Positions 1-9,128 of a DNA stretch of 64,000 bases are shown in pieces. The notes beneath the pieces were generated by a model. It was given only the letters and a program-made list of their open reading frames with translations. It was not told where the DNA came from and did not search any database. Location of the stretch: NCBI RefSeq assembly GCF_001442625.1, contig NZ_LMZQ01000003.1, positions 186,001 to 250,000 on the forward strand, read 5' to 3'. Source of the DNA: Pedobacter ginsenosidimutans (GTDB taxonomy: Bacteria; Bacteroidota; Bacteroidia; Sphingobacteriales; Sphingobacteriaceae). A program made the translations under genes and the position numbers. The number at the start of each line of letters is the position of its first letter. Positions within the stretch are counted from its first letter, which is position 1.

Positions 1-2083
1 ACCTTCCACCTAAAAACCCATAATCTAAACCTGCATTATAAGTTGTGGTAGTTTCCCATCTCAAATCAGGATCGTATCCAGCTGGGGCATAATAATTATA
101 AAAAGTATTACCAATCTGATATTGGCCTGTATTGCTGTTAGCGTAATATTTAGCGATGTAATTGTAGTTGCCAATATCAGCACCATCCTTATTACCAGTT
201 TCTCCATAACTTAATCTCAATTTCAGATCAGAAAGCACTTTGCTGTCTTTAAGGAAATTTTCTCCGATAATTCTCCAGGTAAAACCTACTGAAGGGAAAT
301 ATCCCCAACGGTTGTTTTCGGCAAATTTAGAAGAAGCATCGGCACGCATCGTGGCCGATAAGATATATTTCTCTGCCAGTGTATAGTTAAATCTTCCATA
401 GTAAGAAAGCATTTTATTACGTTCTACAGAAAATGGAAAAACCGGTATAACGATTGGCGTACCTAAACCTGTGTAATTGGTAAAGTTATAACCAGTGGTT
501 GCTATATCATAATAACCGTAACCAGCAGTTACATCAAATCTACTTTTAATGCTTTCTACCGTATGTGCATAGTTTAGATAGAACTCAGAAAATTTATCAG
601 CTTCTGTTTTTAAAGCCCTGGAAAGTGAGCCGCTTGTTGCTGCTGATTGAGCAGCGTAAGTTGGCACAACAATGCTTCCATAACCTTTAGATACATCGTA
701 ACCAAGGTTTAAGTTCGCATGTAACTCAGGTAAAAAGTGAAATGAATAATCGAATTTAGCGTTACCTACACTCCGTGCCGCATTACCATTATTATCCTGT
801 AACCTAATTAATGCAACAGGGTTACGCGGTGCATTTGGATTTGGAACCATTGCACTTCCAGTACCTTGTGTCCATTCGAAATAGTTTCCGTATTTATTGT
901 CTGCATAAATTGGCTGCGTTGGATCGAACTGAATGGCTGAGTTAATTGCACCAGCATTTGCGAAATGTGAATCGGTTAACGATCCTTTTAAGTTTAAATC
1001 GATCTTTAAATGATCTTTAAACAATCTTGGCGACAAGGTAATTGAACCTGTTCCACGTTTTAGTTTATCAGTAATCAATAAACCATCCTGATCTAAGTAA
1101 CCTGCAGAAACACGGTAAGGCACTCCTTTGAATGAACCCGCTATACTCAGATTATTGTCAGAGGTAAATGCATTCTGATAAATGGCATCCTGCCAATCGG
1201 TATTTGCTGTGCCCAGCAAACTTTTTTGCGTTGCGTTTCCGTTTGCATTAACATAAGCACGAACCTGATCGGCAGAAAGTACATCTACCTTTCTCGCAAC
1301 CGTTGCAATAGAGTTATTGGTGCTGAAGTTTATTACAGGCGCACCAGAACCACCTTTTTTAGTGGTAATTAAAATTACCCCATTCGATGCTCTTGAACCA
1401 TAAATAGCCGTTGCGTTAGCATCTTTCAGTACGGTAAAAGTTTCTATATCATTCGGATTGATCAGCGACAACGGACTTGGCGCATTATCGATCGTATTAC
1501 CGCTAAATGGTACTCCATCAATTACAACCAATGGATCGTTACTGGCATTTAATGATGCCCCGCCACGGATACGGATTTGGCTACCTACTCCAGGCTGGCC
1601 GCTATTAGAGATAATGTTCACCCCTGCTACCTTACCCTGAATTAATTGCTCAGGCGTTGTAATCGCTCCTTTTTGAAAATCTTTCGAATTTACAGTAGTA
1701 ATAGATCCGGTTAGGTTTTTCTTTTCTGCGGTACCGTAACCGATTACCACAACCTCGTTCAGTTTTTGTGCATCGGGTGCCAATTGAAAATTAACAGTAG
1801 CATTTCCTGAAATGCTTACGGCTTTATCAAGGGTTTGATAACCGATAAAACTTGCAGATAGCGTTATCGAACCATTCGATAAACCTGCTAGTTTATAATT
1901 ACCGTTCTCATCAGTTGATGTACTTCTTGTAGTTCCTTTTACAACTACAGAAGCACCAGGTAATGGTAGGCCGGTTTCATCAAGCACTTTACCAGACACC
2001 GATCCGGTTTGTGCTTTTACCATTAATGCTGAAAAAACTAACAGCACCAAAAGCCCCTGTTTTAACAGGTAAAATACTCTCAT
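1..2083 (-). CDS. SusC/RagA-family TonB-linked outer-membrane receptor (C-terminus outside window)
   Basis: Reading leftwards from the ATG at 2081-2083 the frame stays open to the window edge, about 694 codons, so roughly the last 300 residues of a usual ~1000-residue SusC protein are missing. The protein starts with a 25-residue signal peptide ending MVKAQ, then a carboxypeptidase-regulatory-like beta-sandwich (about residues 27-105). The plug domain follows, with the family marks LNEVVVIGYG, EQLIQGKVAGV and VVIDGVPFSG, and then beta-barrel sequence. SusC proteins import oligosaccharides or peptides with a SusD lipoprotein partner, which should lie just left of the window. A LacI-type regulator is encoded directly upstream, and two palindromes stand 280-345 bp before the start. 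The substrate cannot be told from this part. Confidence 0.93.
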   Translation of the reverse strand, partial: MRVFYLLKQGLLVLLVFSALMVKAQTGSVSGKVLDETGLPLPGASVVVKGTTRSTSTDENGNYKLAGLSNGSITLSASFIGYQTLDKAVSISGNATVNFQLAPDAQKLNEVVVIGYGTAEKKNLTGSITTVNSKDFQKGAITTPEQLIQGKVAGVNIISNSGQPGVGSQIRIRGGASLNASNDPLVVIDGVPFSGNTIDNAPSPLSLINPNDIETFTVLKDANATAIYGSRASNGVILITTKKGGSGAPVINFSTNNSIATVARKVDVLSADQVRAYVNANGNATQKSLLGTANTDWQDAIYQNAFTSDNNLSIAGSFKGVPYRVSAGYLDQDGLLITDKLKRGTGSITLSPRLFKDHLKIDLNLKGSLTDSHFANAGAINSAIQFDPTQPIYADNKYGNYFEWTQGTGSAMVPNPNAPRNPVALIRLQDNNGNAARSVGNAKFDYSFHFLPELHANLNLGYDVSKGYGSIVVPTYAAQSAATSGSLSRALKTEADKFSEFYLNYAHTVESIKSRFDVTAGYGYYDIATTGYNFTNYTGLGTPIVIPVFPFSVERNKMLSYYGRFNYTLAEKYILSATMRADASSKFAENNRWGYFPSVGFTWRIIGENFLKDSKVLSDLKLRLSYGETGNKDGADIGNYNYIAKYYANSNTGQYQIGNTFYNYYAPAGYDPDLRWETTTTYNAGLDYGFLGGR

Positions 2084-2360
2084 ATTTGAAGCTCGTTTAA
2101 GTATAAAAATTTGGTTAAATATTATAGTGATTTACACATAGGCCTAATTTACAGCTGTTAATGATATTTCAAAATTTATTTAAAAAATATATTTCTGACC
2201 AAAATTGCAGCCAGAAAATCAACATAAAAATTAGCTTTTTGACACTGGTAAAAATTTACATTAAATAATTGTTAAATTGATAATTATCTTATAATCAATA
2301 AATTATAAATGTTAAATGTTAATTTAAAGTGTAATTATTACACTAAGCTATTTTTATGTC

Positions 2361-2386
2361 TTTTTTCGGGAACGTTCCCGAAAAAA
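2361..2386. promoter_or_regulatory. Palindromic operator 1 (LacI-type)
   Basis: A perfect 26 bp inverted repeat with core CGGGAACGTTCCCG flanked by six T and six A. A central CpG step in an even-length palindrome is typical of LacI-family operators. It lies between a LacI-family gene and the susC gene it probably controls. Its centre (2373/2374) is 44 bp from the centre of the second copy, about four helical turns, which would place two bound dimers on the same face. Confidence 0.75.
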
Positions 2387-2406
2387 TTAAGTCAAAATTC
2401 AACCGT

Positions 2407-2428
2407 TTTTCGGGAACGTTCCCGAAAA
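2407..2428. promoter_or_regulatory. Palindromic operator 2 (LacI-type)
   Basis: A perfect 22 bp inverted repeat with the same CGGGAACGTTCCCG core as the copy at 2361-2386, flanked by T and A runs. The twin arrangement suggests cooperative binding or looping by the regulator encoded at 2517-3530. The assignment is by position and symmetry only. Confidence 0.75.
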
Positions 2429-2516
2429 TCAGTCAGAATTCTGCGTATTTTACACTAAGTGAAGAAATTTTTTGAAAATTTCAGACTAAAAATGAGCTCA
2501 TTTTCAGGGGCCTTTT

Positions 2517-3530
2517 TTACCCGTTTCCGGTCGAATTCCGCTTGATAATTTTAGACTCCAAAACCACCTCATTTGTCAGGTTCTTATCGGCATGATCATC
2601 CAAAATAGTAAATAATAATTTAGCCGCTTCCTCTCCTATTTCGGTAGCGGGTTGAGTGATGGTGGTGAGTGAGGGATTTAACAAAGGAGCGATTTCCAAA
2701 CTGGAAAAACTGATCACCTTTAAATCTTTTGGAATATTGATATTGAGATCGTAACAAGCATAGTAAGTGGCGAAGGCCAAACGTTCTACCGAGGTAAAAA
2801 TACCATCTGGTTTTAATTGCGTTAAAGCCTCTTTAATAATAATGCTATTTTCTTCGTAACTGTTACTGCAATCTACTATCAGGTTTTCTTCGAAAGGAAT
2901 CTGGTGTTTGGCCAGTGCATCAAGATAACCCTGCATACGGGTTTTACCTATCGATAAACTTTTATTTACCACCAGGTAGGCAATTCTACTGCAGCCCTGC
3001 TCTATTAAATGTTCAGTTGCCAGAAAACTGCTGTTATAATCATTTGTAATTACCCTGGGGGTATCAATGTCTTCATAAATCCGGTCGAAAAACACCAACG
3101 GTAATCTTTTGCTACCAAATTTATTGAGGTAATTATGATCGTTGGCTTCTCCGGAAACCGACATTATAATGCCATCGGCCCTACCGTTATGTAGGTGACG
3201 GATAAAAGTTACTTCTTTATTATAATCATCATCCGTTACGTAAATCAGAATATGGTAACCATTTTCTCTGGCTAAACGTTCAATACCATGAATGGCCTGT
3301 GAGAAATAATTATTGGCCAATTCGGGTACAATAACGGCAATGGTTTTACTTTTTTGCTCCCTTAAATTACTCGCGTAGTGGTTAGGCTGATAGTTTAATT
3401 CTTTTGCTTTGGCTAAAATACGCGCTTTGGTAGCACCATTAATGTCACTATTATCCCTAAAAGCCCTCGAAATTGTAGAAGTAGATAAATTTAATGCTTC
3501 TGCTAACTTCTTAATATTAATACTATCCAT
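2517..3530 (-). CDS. LacI-family transcriptional regulator
   Basis: 337 residues, the usual LacI/GalR length. Residues 5-25 form the helix-turn-helix (IKKLAEALNLSTSTISRAFR), followed by the hinge region ending LNYQPNHYASNLR. A periplasmic-binding-protein-like effector domain starts at about residue 62 (IAVIVPELANNYFSQAIHGI) and runs to about 325. Such proteins bind a sugar or sugar phosphate and release DNA on binding, or grip it more tightly. The gene points towards the partial susC at 1-2083, and the region between them carries two perfect palindromes, so local control of that receptor operon is likely. The effector is unknown. Confidence 0.93.
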   Translation of the reverse strand: MDSINIKKLAEALNLSTSTISRAFRDNSDINGATKARILAKAKELNYQPNHYASNLREQKSKTIAVIVPELANNYFSQAIHGIERLARENGYHILIYVTDDDYNKEVTFIRHLHNGRADGIIMSVSGEANDHNYLNKFGSKRLPLVFFDRIYEDIDTPRVITNDYNSSFLATEHLIEQGCSRIAYLVVNKSLSIGKTRMQGYLDALAKHQIPFEENLIVDCSNSYEENSIIIKEALTQLKPDGIFTSVERLAFATYYACYDLNINIPKDLKVISFSSLEIAPLLNPSLTTITQPATEIGEEAAKLLFTILDDHADKNLTNEVVLESKIIKRNSTGNG

Positions 3531-3815
3531 TTTTGGCTATTAAACCCAATTAATTTGAATAAACGCTGTAAATATAAAATATTAATGCACGAATATCTGC
3601 CATGTAAAATAATTTATCATTTAATTCATTGTTGCGGAAATAAAACAACTATACTTTATCAATTGACATTAGTCAATATTTTCCATAAAATTATTTAAAT
3701 AAATATTCTTTTTTTTAAAACAAAAAGCATCTTTACCGCTTTAATAATTATACGCTTTTAATCATCTTCTCATTTACCAGTTGCAAAACAAAACGATATG
3801 AAATAAAATTACAAA

Positions 3816-4175
3816 ATGGGAAATAAGAAAATACTCATTGCCGATGATGATGAAGGAATTGTTGATGCTGTGACGATGATTTTAGAAGTGATGGGTTATG
3901 ATGTTGAATTTACATATGATGGCGGGGCAGTAATAGATGCGGTAAAAAACAGGCCAGATTTGATTCTGCTCGATATTTGGATGAGCGGTCATGATGGAAG
4001 AGATATCTGTAAACAGCTTAAAAACGATCCTGAATTTAAGGAGATCCCTATTTTAATGATCTCGGCTAGTAGAGACATCAGACAATCTGCGCTGGATGCG
4101 GGTGCAAATGATTTTATGGAAAAGCCATTCGAGATGGATTCTTTACTGAATAAGGTAGAGGTATTATTGGATTAA
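3816..4175 (+). CDS. Stand-alone response regulator receiver (CheY-like)
   Basis: 119 residues, a single receiver domain with no output domain. The acidic pocket is at D10-D11-D12, the phospho-acceptor is D53 (LLLDIWMSG), the switch Ser is S83 and the conserved Lys-Pro is K103-P104. All the residues needed for phosphorylation are present. It is transcribed away from the LacI-type gene, with 285 bp of AT-rich DNA between them. No histidine kinase is encoded next to it, so its kinase and target are unknown. Single receivers of this kind can be phosphorelay intermediates or act by protein-protein contact. Confidence 0.92.
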   Translation: MGNKKILIADDDEGIVDAVTMILEVMGYDVEFTYDGGAVIDAVKNRPDLILLDIWMSGHDGRDICKQLKNDPEFKEIPILMISASRDIRQSALDAGANDFMEKPFEMDSLLNKVEVLLD

Positions 4176-4213
4176 ATTAAAGGTGTAAGGTTAGGGTGTA
4201 TGGCTTTCCGAAA

Positions 4214-4264
4214 CGATCGTCATCTCGCCTGATGCGCAGTACCGAACTTTCGGGAGAGAGATCT
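4214..4264. repeat. Dispersed ~50 bp repeat, copy A
   Basis: This segment runs from CGATCGTCATCTCGCCTGA to GGGAGAGAGATCT and includes a CCGAACTTTCGG-type hairpin. It matches, in reverse orientation, 41456-41504 and 41596-41643. It lies in the gap between the receiver gene and the small gene at 4298-4651. Confidence 0.7.
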
Positions 4265-4297
4265 GCTGGTATAAATTTAGCTTCGCTCAAAATCCAA

Positions 4298-4651
4298 TTA
4301 TTTAATTTCCCTAAAATAAATCCGTTCAGGCAATTGCTTAAAAACAAATTCCGTTACATGGCAAAGCCAAAGTTTATGGTTTTTAAATTCTCCCCTAAAT
4401 TTTTCTAACATATAATCGCCACCACCACCCAGATTCTCTTCACGCGCATAAACAAGATCTAAAATTTCGGCATCTTCAATAGGCGCATCAGCCATCAGTA
4501 ATTTGCATTCATCCCCTGCAACTGCTATCCAGTTTAATAATTCATCGGCACCTTCTACCATTTGCAAATCGGCTATGTCTCCACCCCATTCCGGTATATC
4601 GGCATACCATTCGTGCTTTGCATTTTTATAAAAACGAATCGCTCTCTCCAT
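4298..4651 (-). CDS. Small conserved-looking protein of unknown function
   Basis: 117 residues if started at the ATG at 4649-4651 (MERAIRFYKNAKHEWYADIP). A longer frame reaches 4783, but it would overlap the start of the DNA polymerase IV gene on the other strand and adds a basic, non-conserved-looking extension, so the shorter start is preferred. The protein is soluble and acidic, with an EWGGDIADLQMVEGADELL stretch, a GGGGDY loop and a Trp/His-rich end (LWLCHVTEFV). I do not recognise the family with confidence. It is divergent from dinB with about 65 bp between the start codons. Confidence 0.7.
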   Translation of the reverse strand: MERAIRFYKNAKHEWYADIPEWGGDIADLQMVEGADELLNWIAVAGDECKLLMADAPIEDAEILDLVYAREENLGGGGDYMLEKFRGEFKNHKLWLCHVTEFVFKQLPERIYFREIK

Positions 4652-4716
4652 ATTTTGTAAAGAAAAAAAATCTAGATCAATAATCCTGATAAAAATCGCG
4701 AAATTTAGATCATTGC

Positions 4717-5817
4717 ATGTCTGATTCAACTCCACCGGTTTTAAGAAAAATAATTCATATCGATATGGATGCTTTTTATGCATCTGTAGAGCAGCGTGAT
4801 TTCCCTGAATACCGAGGGAAGCCTTTAGTGGTTGGTGGCAAGCCCGATAGCCGTGGGGTGGTTTCTACAGCCAGTTACGAAGCCCGGCAATATGGAATCC
4901 GTTCGGCAATGTCGAGCAGTAAAGCTTACCAGCTTTGCCCGACAGCCATTTTCGTATACCCTCGTTTTGATGCCTATACTGCGGTTTCGAAAGCACTTAG
5001 GGAAATTTTTAGTCGCTACACTGATATTATAGAACCCCTCTCATTGGATGAAGCTTACCTTGATGTAACAGAAGACAAACTCGGGATTGGATCGGCTATT
5101 GACATTGCACAATCGATTAAAGATGCCATTAAAAATGAGTTAAACTTAACGGCTTCGGCAGGCGTATCGATCAATAAATTTGTGGCCAAAGTAGCTTCGG
5201 ATATGAACAAACCGGATGGTTTAACTTTTATTGGACCATCGAAGATCGAAGCTTTTATGGAAAAACTCCCGGTAGAAAAGTTCTTTGGGGTAGGCAAAGT
5301 TACGGGCGCCAAAATGAAGGCCATGCAGATTAATACAGGTGCAGATTTAAAAAAATTGACTGAAGTCCAGCTTGTTGCCCAATTCGGGAAATCGGGAAAG
5401 TTTTATTATAAAATTGTTCGTGGCATTGATGAACGCCCCGTTCAGTCGCATCGCGAAACCAAATCAGTTGGTGCAGAAGATACCTTTTCGGAGGATACCA
5501 ATGAAGATTCGGTGATGCACGATCTCCTAAAACAGATCAGTGAAACCGTAGCCAAACGTTTGGAAAAATATCAGCTGAGCGGAAAAACGGTAACCCTAAA
5601 AATCAAGTTTGCCGATTTTAAACTCATTACGCGCAGCCGTTCTTTTGCTACACCGATAAACAAATCCGAAGTAATTTATGCTGAAGCGATTAAACTTTTG
5701 GAAGAGGCAGCTATCGGCACAACGCAGGTGAGGCTTTTAGGCATTACCTTATCGCGGTTTTATGATGATGTTGAAATAGAAAAGCCAGAAAGCAACCAAT
5801 TGGAATTTGAGTTTTGA
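4717..5817 (+). CDS. dinB: DNA polymerase IV (Y-family, error-prone)
   Basis: 366 residues, normal for the family. The palm starts with IIHIDMDAFYASVEQRD (first catalytic Asp and the steric-gate region) and continues with KPLVVGG and ASYEARQYGIRSAM. The second catalytic pair is in PLSLDEAYLDVT. A helix-hairpin-helix region follows (VEKFFGVGKVTGAKM), then the little-finger domain from about residue 235. The end, QLEFEF, resembles the QLxLF-type clamp-binding tail. It performs translesion synthesis. No LexA-type box was recognised upstream. Confidence 0.97.
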   Translation: MSDSTPPVLRKIIHIDMDAFYASVEQRDFPEYRGKPLVVGGKPDSRGVVSTASYEARQYGIRSAMSSSKAYQLCPTAIFVYPRFDAYTAVSKALREIFSRYTDIIEPLSLDEAYLDVTEDKLGIGSAIDIAQSIKDAIKNELNLTASAGVSINKFVAKVASDMNKPDGLTFIGPSKIEAFMEKLPVEKFFGVGKVTGAKMKAMQINTGADLKKLTEVQLVAQFGKSGKFYYKIVRGIDERPVQSHRETKSVGAEDTFSEDTNEDSVMHDLLKQISETVAKRLEKYQLSGKTVTLKIKFADFKLITRSRSFATPINKSEVIYAEAIKLLEEAAIGTTQVRLLGITLSRFYDDVEIEKPESNQLEFEF

Positions 5818-5929
5818 TAAGATTATGGTCATGGCGATGAGAATAAGTAATCTTACAACAAATGCTATGTCTACCTTTTCTTAATTTAAAAGCCAATTTT
5901 TTTGGAGCGCAAGGCTATTACAAATCAAT

Positions 5930-6186
5930 AAGTTTCTTCCCGTTTTACGCTTATACGCTTCGCTGCCTCGTTCCTCGTGGCTGCAGGGTAACGCTGCAAC
6001 CGGGGCTATTGGGCTAAAACAGTATTTCATTTTCGGGGTTGCTAGGTGCAGAAACCCTTGTTCCTAAACCAGATCCGATAGCTATCGGATAGAGCGAACA
6101 CGTAGTGCAACGGAGTAAAGCGTAAAGCGGGACCAACGGCCTCCAAGAACCACAAGCCGATCATTTCCTAATTCTATAAGACGCTA
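5930..6186. repeat. ~260 bp dispersed intergenic repeat, copy 1
   Basis: It aligns along its length and in the same orientation with 59281-59544. Shared blocks include AGTTTCTTCCCGTTTT, CTGCAGGGTAACGCT, AACGGAGTAAAGCG and CCTCCAAGAACCACAA. An ATCCGATAGCTATCGGAT palindrome sits inside at about 6072-6090. There is no open frame and there are no terminal inverted repeats, so it is not a standard insertion sequence. Confidence 0.8.
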
Positions 6187-6302
6187 AATATCTTTCTTTG
6201 CTTGTATACATAAGCTGTTTATTCGGTTTGTGAGAACACAGACTAAGGAATAGATTGCTGTGGCCAACACTACATTAAGTTTATGCATTTTTCCATTCGT
6301 GC

Positions 6303-6368
6303 CGTCACCCTGAATTCATTTCAGGGTCTTTATAGCGGGAAAGATGCTGAAATAAATTCAGCATGACG
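6303..6368. repeat. REP-like paired hairpin unit
   Basis: Two adjacent imperfect hairpins: CACCCTGAATTCATTTCAGG and GATGCTGAAATAAATTCAGC, ending CATGACG. The same unit is present in reverse orientation at 54268-54333. Confidence 0.75.
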
Positions 6369-6385
6369 ATCGCGCTCTTATCAAA

Positions 6386-6421
6386 CACAAAAAAGGCCCT
6401 GCAACTAGATGCAGAGCCTTT
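6386..6421 (-). terminator. Rho-independent terminator after the glutaminase-like gene
   Basis: The stem AAAGGCCCTGCA (6392-6403) pairs with TGCAGAGCCTTT (6410-6421) around a 6-nt loop. On the minus strand it is followed by a T run. It lies 26 bp past the stop codon at 6447. Confidence 0.85.
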
Positions 6422-6446
6422 AATTGTTAATTTTAAGGGAAAGATT

Positions 6447-8921
6447 TTATTTGCCAGCTAACTTATCGGCAAGCATTTTCATGTAAAAACCGCCCACTAC
6501 ACTCCGGGCTTTAAAATTATCGCGGATACCGGTATTCGAATCATAAAAATCGTTCAAAGGCACTCTCGATTCGGTTTCGATAGCATGCTTGTAAACCGGA
6601 TGAACCAAAGCCTCGAATTCTTTTTGTGTTGGCGCAAAAGTAGCGGTCCACAAAATCCAGTCGTTTTTAGTGTAGGCTTTTCTGCTATCCAACGGAATAC
6701 CATATCTGTTTTGCTTGGTCAGATAATATCTGGTTTCGGTTTCGTATATCTTTTGCGGAAACAGGTTTAACTTTAACACCTTATCCCAAACCAGATTATA
6801 CTTCTGGCTCCATGTATTTTTATTATCAAAAGTTAAGGCGTAGTGATCGCCGGCATCGGCCATTTCTATCCATTTTGGCACCATACTTTCGGCAATAGCC
6901 CTATATTTTTTGGCTACATCATCATAACCTAGTGTTTGTGCCATCTGCGCATAACAGGCAATACCTACAATCGCTTTTACCGATAAGTTGGCATTACGGG
7001 CCAGGTGACCAGCAAAATCATCGGTACATAACTGCGTTTTAGGATCTAATCCTTCTTTGGTTAAATAATCAACCCAGGTGGTTAAGGTTTTCCAATGCGC
7101 TTTGGCATAATTGGCATTTCCCTCCGCTTTGGCAATTGCTGCAGTTAAAATAATCATGTTACCCGATTCTTCTACAGGCATTGGCTCACCATAAGTTTGT
7201 CCGTTTGCTAACGGATAGGTTCCCAGATCGTGAGCTGCCCAAGGGTGAGGATATTTTCCGCTTTCGCTGAAATAAAAAATACCGTTCAGCATGCCCTGTA
7301 ACAGTTCAGGATTATAAATCAGGTACAACGGTGCCGAAGGATAAGTGACATCAACGGTATTGATAAAACCACCACTGTTGTTTTCCTTAGACAACCATAA
7401 AATTTCACCTTGCGGGCTCTTTACCAAGGTATGTGCTGCAATGCTCTGGCGATAACCTAAAACACATAAATCGGCATATTCTTTACCACCCGACTTTAAG
7501 GCATCGGCATACAAAGTTTTGTTAAAAGCCTCACACTTCTGAATCACGTTTTTGTACTCATCAGCCGCAGCGGTTAGTTGTGCTTCGATGGTTTCTTTAC
7601 CTGAGGTATTCCACCATGGCCTTAAATTTTTATTGAAGTATTGAACAGAATAAATTTCATCATAGCCTAGTTCAACATATTTTTCTACTGCAGCTTTACC
7701 TACTGTTCCAAAGGGGATAACCGTATTCAATGCGAGCATTTTGCCCTGTTTAGCAGTTGAAGCAGAATTGCCTTTTCTAAAAGCATCGGCAGCATCTTTT
7801 TCGGCCGTTATAAACTGGATGGCATTGCTTGTTTTTGGTGCAGCCACATAAAAGTATCCCCAATCAATCCGCATATCATCACTTGCTTTTTGAAGAACTG
7901 GTTGTTCTACCGTACCCGTTTTTAATACTGATAATTTAGCCGTGCTGTATTTGCTTGCCGTAACTTCCTGCGTAGGACGATATACTGCGATGTTTGACGA
8001 TGCACTGAGGTATACTTTTACCTGGTGGGTTTTACCGTCATTTGCTTTTACCTGATAGGAAACGTAAGAAACCGGACGTGCAAATAAACCTAAATCGTTC
8101 ATTAACAAGGGAGAGGTAAAAGTTAATTTTAAATCAATCTTGCCGCAGGTAAAGTTATAAATGGTTTGTGTGGCATTAATATCAACACTTTTTTGCCTTG
8201 CTAGCTGTACTTTTTCGGCATTATCTTTTAAGCGGTCTACCAGGCCAAAATCTAGAAAACGGCCACCAGCAGTATTAATCAGGTGGATGGCAATTACATT
8301 CGATCCGGCTTTTAATGCGCTTTTATCGCTGTTACTTAACGCAATGTATTGGAAATTATTGGTCCAGCCTTCTTTGGTATAAATTTTCTTCCCATTTAGG
8401 TAAACCTCAATATTATCATCATGGTTTATCTTTAAAAACAGTTCGTTTATTGATGCCGGGTTAGCTATGTTAAAGGTTCTTCTTACCCATATATCGTGCG
8501 ATTTCCACAATGTTTTCACATTTTTGGCATCATCTCCTATTGGTGCATTACCTGTTTGCCAGCTGCTGGCCGTGTAGTTTGCAGCTTTCCAATCCCCCTG
8601 AGGTTCGGTTTCAGTATATTTTACTTCGTAAGCTTTTTCATCTGAAGCAGGTACAAGCGTTTTGTAGGTAGCGGTTTCTTTACCTAAAAAACGATATATA
8701 CCACCATCTACATTAATCATTCCTAAAAGAGAATGATCGGCACCCGTCCAATGTTGGGTAGCAGATTCGTTTAATTTATCCGTGTTAGACCAAATACTAA
8801 AATAGGTATTGTGCGTAATTAAGGGATAAGCTGGTGCCTTTCGCTCTTGTGCTTTTAGCAAGCCGCTTACAAACATGCAGCCCAGTATGCCTAAAAATTT
8901 TAATGTGTAGATTTTGTTCAT
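6447..8921 (-). CDS. Secreted DUF4965/DUF1793 glutaminase-A-like protein with an inserted jelly-roll domain
   Basis: 824 residues with a signal peptide (about 1-24). The order resembles the glutaminase A-like family (DUF4964, DUF5127, DUF4965, DUF1793): a start region at 30-100 (THNTYFSIWS, HWTGADHSL), a beta region at about 235-480, and an alpha/alpha-barrel part from about 485 (LCVLGYRQSIAAH, GNMIILTAAIAKAEG, KYNLVWDKVLKLNLFP). Residues about 108-228 form a galactose-binding-like jelly roll (DIWVRRTF, NIEVYLNGKKIY), an extra module compared with the simplest members. The fungal relatives are called glutaminases; the activity of bacterial members near Sus genes is uncertain. It is last in the cluster and has a LacI-type palindrome at 8972-8991, shared with the first susC. 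Confidence 0.88.
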   Translation of the reverse strand: MNKIYTLKFLGILGCMFVSGLLKAQERKAPAYPLITHNTYFSIWSNTDKLNESATQHWTGADHSLLGMINVDGGIYRFLGKETATYKTLVPASDEKAYEVKYTETEPQGDWKAANYTASSWQTGNAPIGDDAKNVKTLWKSHDIWVRRTFNIANPASINELFLKINHDDNIEVYLNGKKIYTKEGWTNNFQYIALSNSDKSALKAGSNVIAIHLINTAGGRFLDFGLVDRLKDNAEKVQLARQKSVDINATQTIYNFTCGKIDLKLTFTSPLLMNDLGLFARPVSYVSYQVKANDGKTHQVKVYLSASSNIAVYRPTQEVTASKYSTAKLSVLKTGTVEQPVLQKASDDMRIDWGYFYVAAPKTSNAIQFITAEKDAADAFRKGNSASTAKQGKMLALNTVIPFGTVGKAAVEKYVELGYDEIYSVQYFNKNLRPWWNTSGKETIEAQLTAAADEYKNVIQKCEAFNKTLYADALKSGGKEYADLCVLGYRQSIAAHTLVKSPQGEILWLSKENNSGGFINTVDVTYPSAPLYLIYNPELLQGMLNGIFYFSESGKYPHPWAAHDLGTYPLANGQTYGEPMPVEESGNMIILTAAIAKAEGNANYAKAHWKTLTTWVDYLTKEGLDPKTQLCTDDFAGHLARNANLSVKAIVGIACYAQMAQTLGYDDVAKKYRAIAESMVPKWIEMADAGDHYALTFDNKNTWSQKYNLVWDKVLKLNLFPQKIYETETRYYLTKQNRYGIPLDSRKAYTKNDWILWTATFAPTQKEFEALVHPVYKHAIETESRVPLNDFYDSNTGIRDNFKARSVVGGFYMKMLADKLAGK

Positions 8922-8971
8922 AATTTGTGTGTGTATTGAAATCTGATTTATATTGTGGTTAGCTTTAACGT

Positions 8972-8991
8972 TTAGTTAAACGTTTTACTAA
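8972..8991. promoter_or_regulatory. LacI-type palindromic site upstream of the glutaminase-like gene
   Basis: TTAGTTAAACGTTTTACTAA: a 20 bp inverted repeat with one mismatched pair and a central CpG. It lies 51 bp before the start codon at 8921. It closely matches the sites at 27293-27310 and 27513-27532 upstream of the first susC, so a common regulator is likely. That regulator is not obviously encoded in this window. Confidence 0.7.
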
Positions 8992-9128
8992 TGTATAAAA
9001 TATAATTTAATTTTTGCAAGAGAACCCAATTTTTTAATTGTCCAAGTGACATTTAAAATCAATCCTCAAAAAAATACATGAAGTTTTTAAGCTCCATGTA
9101 TCTTTCAAACTGTGCATAACTATATAAA

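Larger units (their letters stand above)
2084..2516. other. Intergenic regulatory region between lacI-type gene and susC
   Basis: This 433 bp stretch has no gene. It is AT-rich next to the susC start and holds the two CGGGAACGTTCCCG-centred palindromes listed separately. A TTACACTAAG direct repeat occurs at about 2337 and 2450, one on each side of the palindrome pair. A loop-less palindrome, AAAATGAGCTCATTTT, lies at 2489-2504 just after the regulator stop codon. I saw no convincing TAnnTTTG box. Confidence 0.6.
5818..6446. other. 629 bp gene-free region filled with repeats
   Basis: No plausible gene. From left to right it holds a short AT-rich part, the ~257 bp dispersed repeat (5930-6186), a paired REP-like hairpin unit (6303-6368) and the terminator of the minus-strand gene cluster (6386-6421). 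Confidence 0.8.

Noticed and set aside
4652..4783. Longer N-terminus for the small gene at 4298-4651
   Set aside because: It would overlap the start of dinB on the other strand and adds a basic, poorly protein-like extension.
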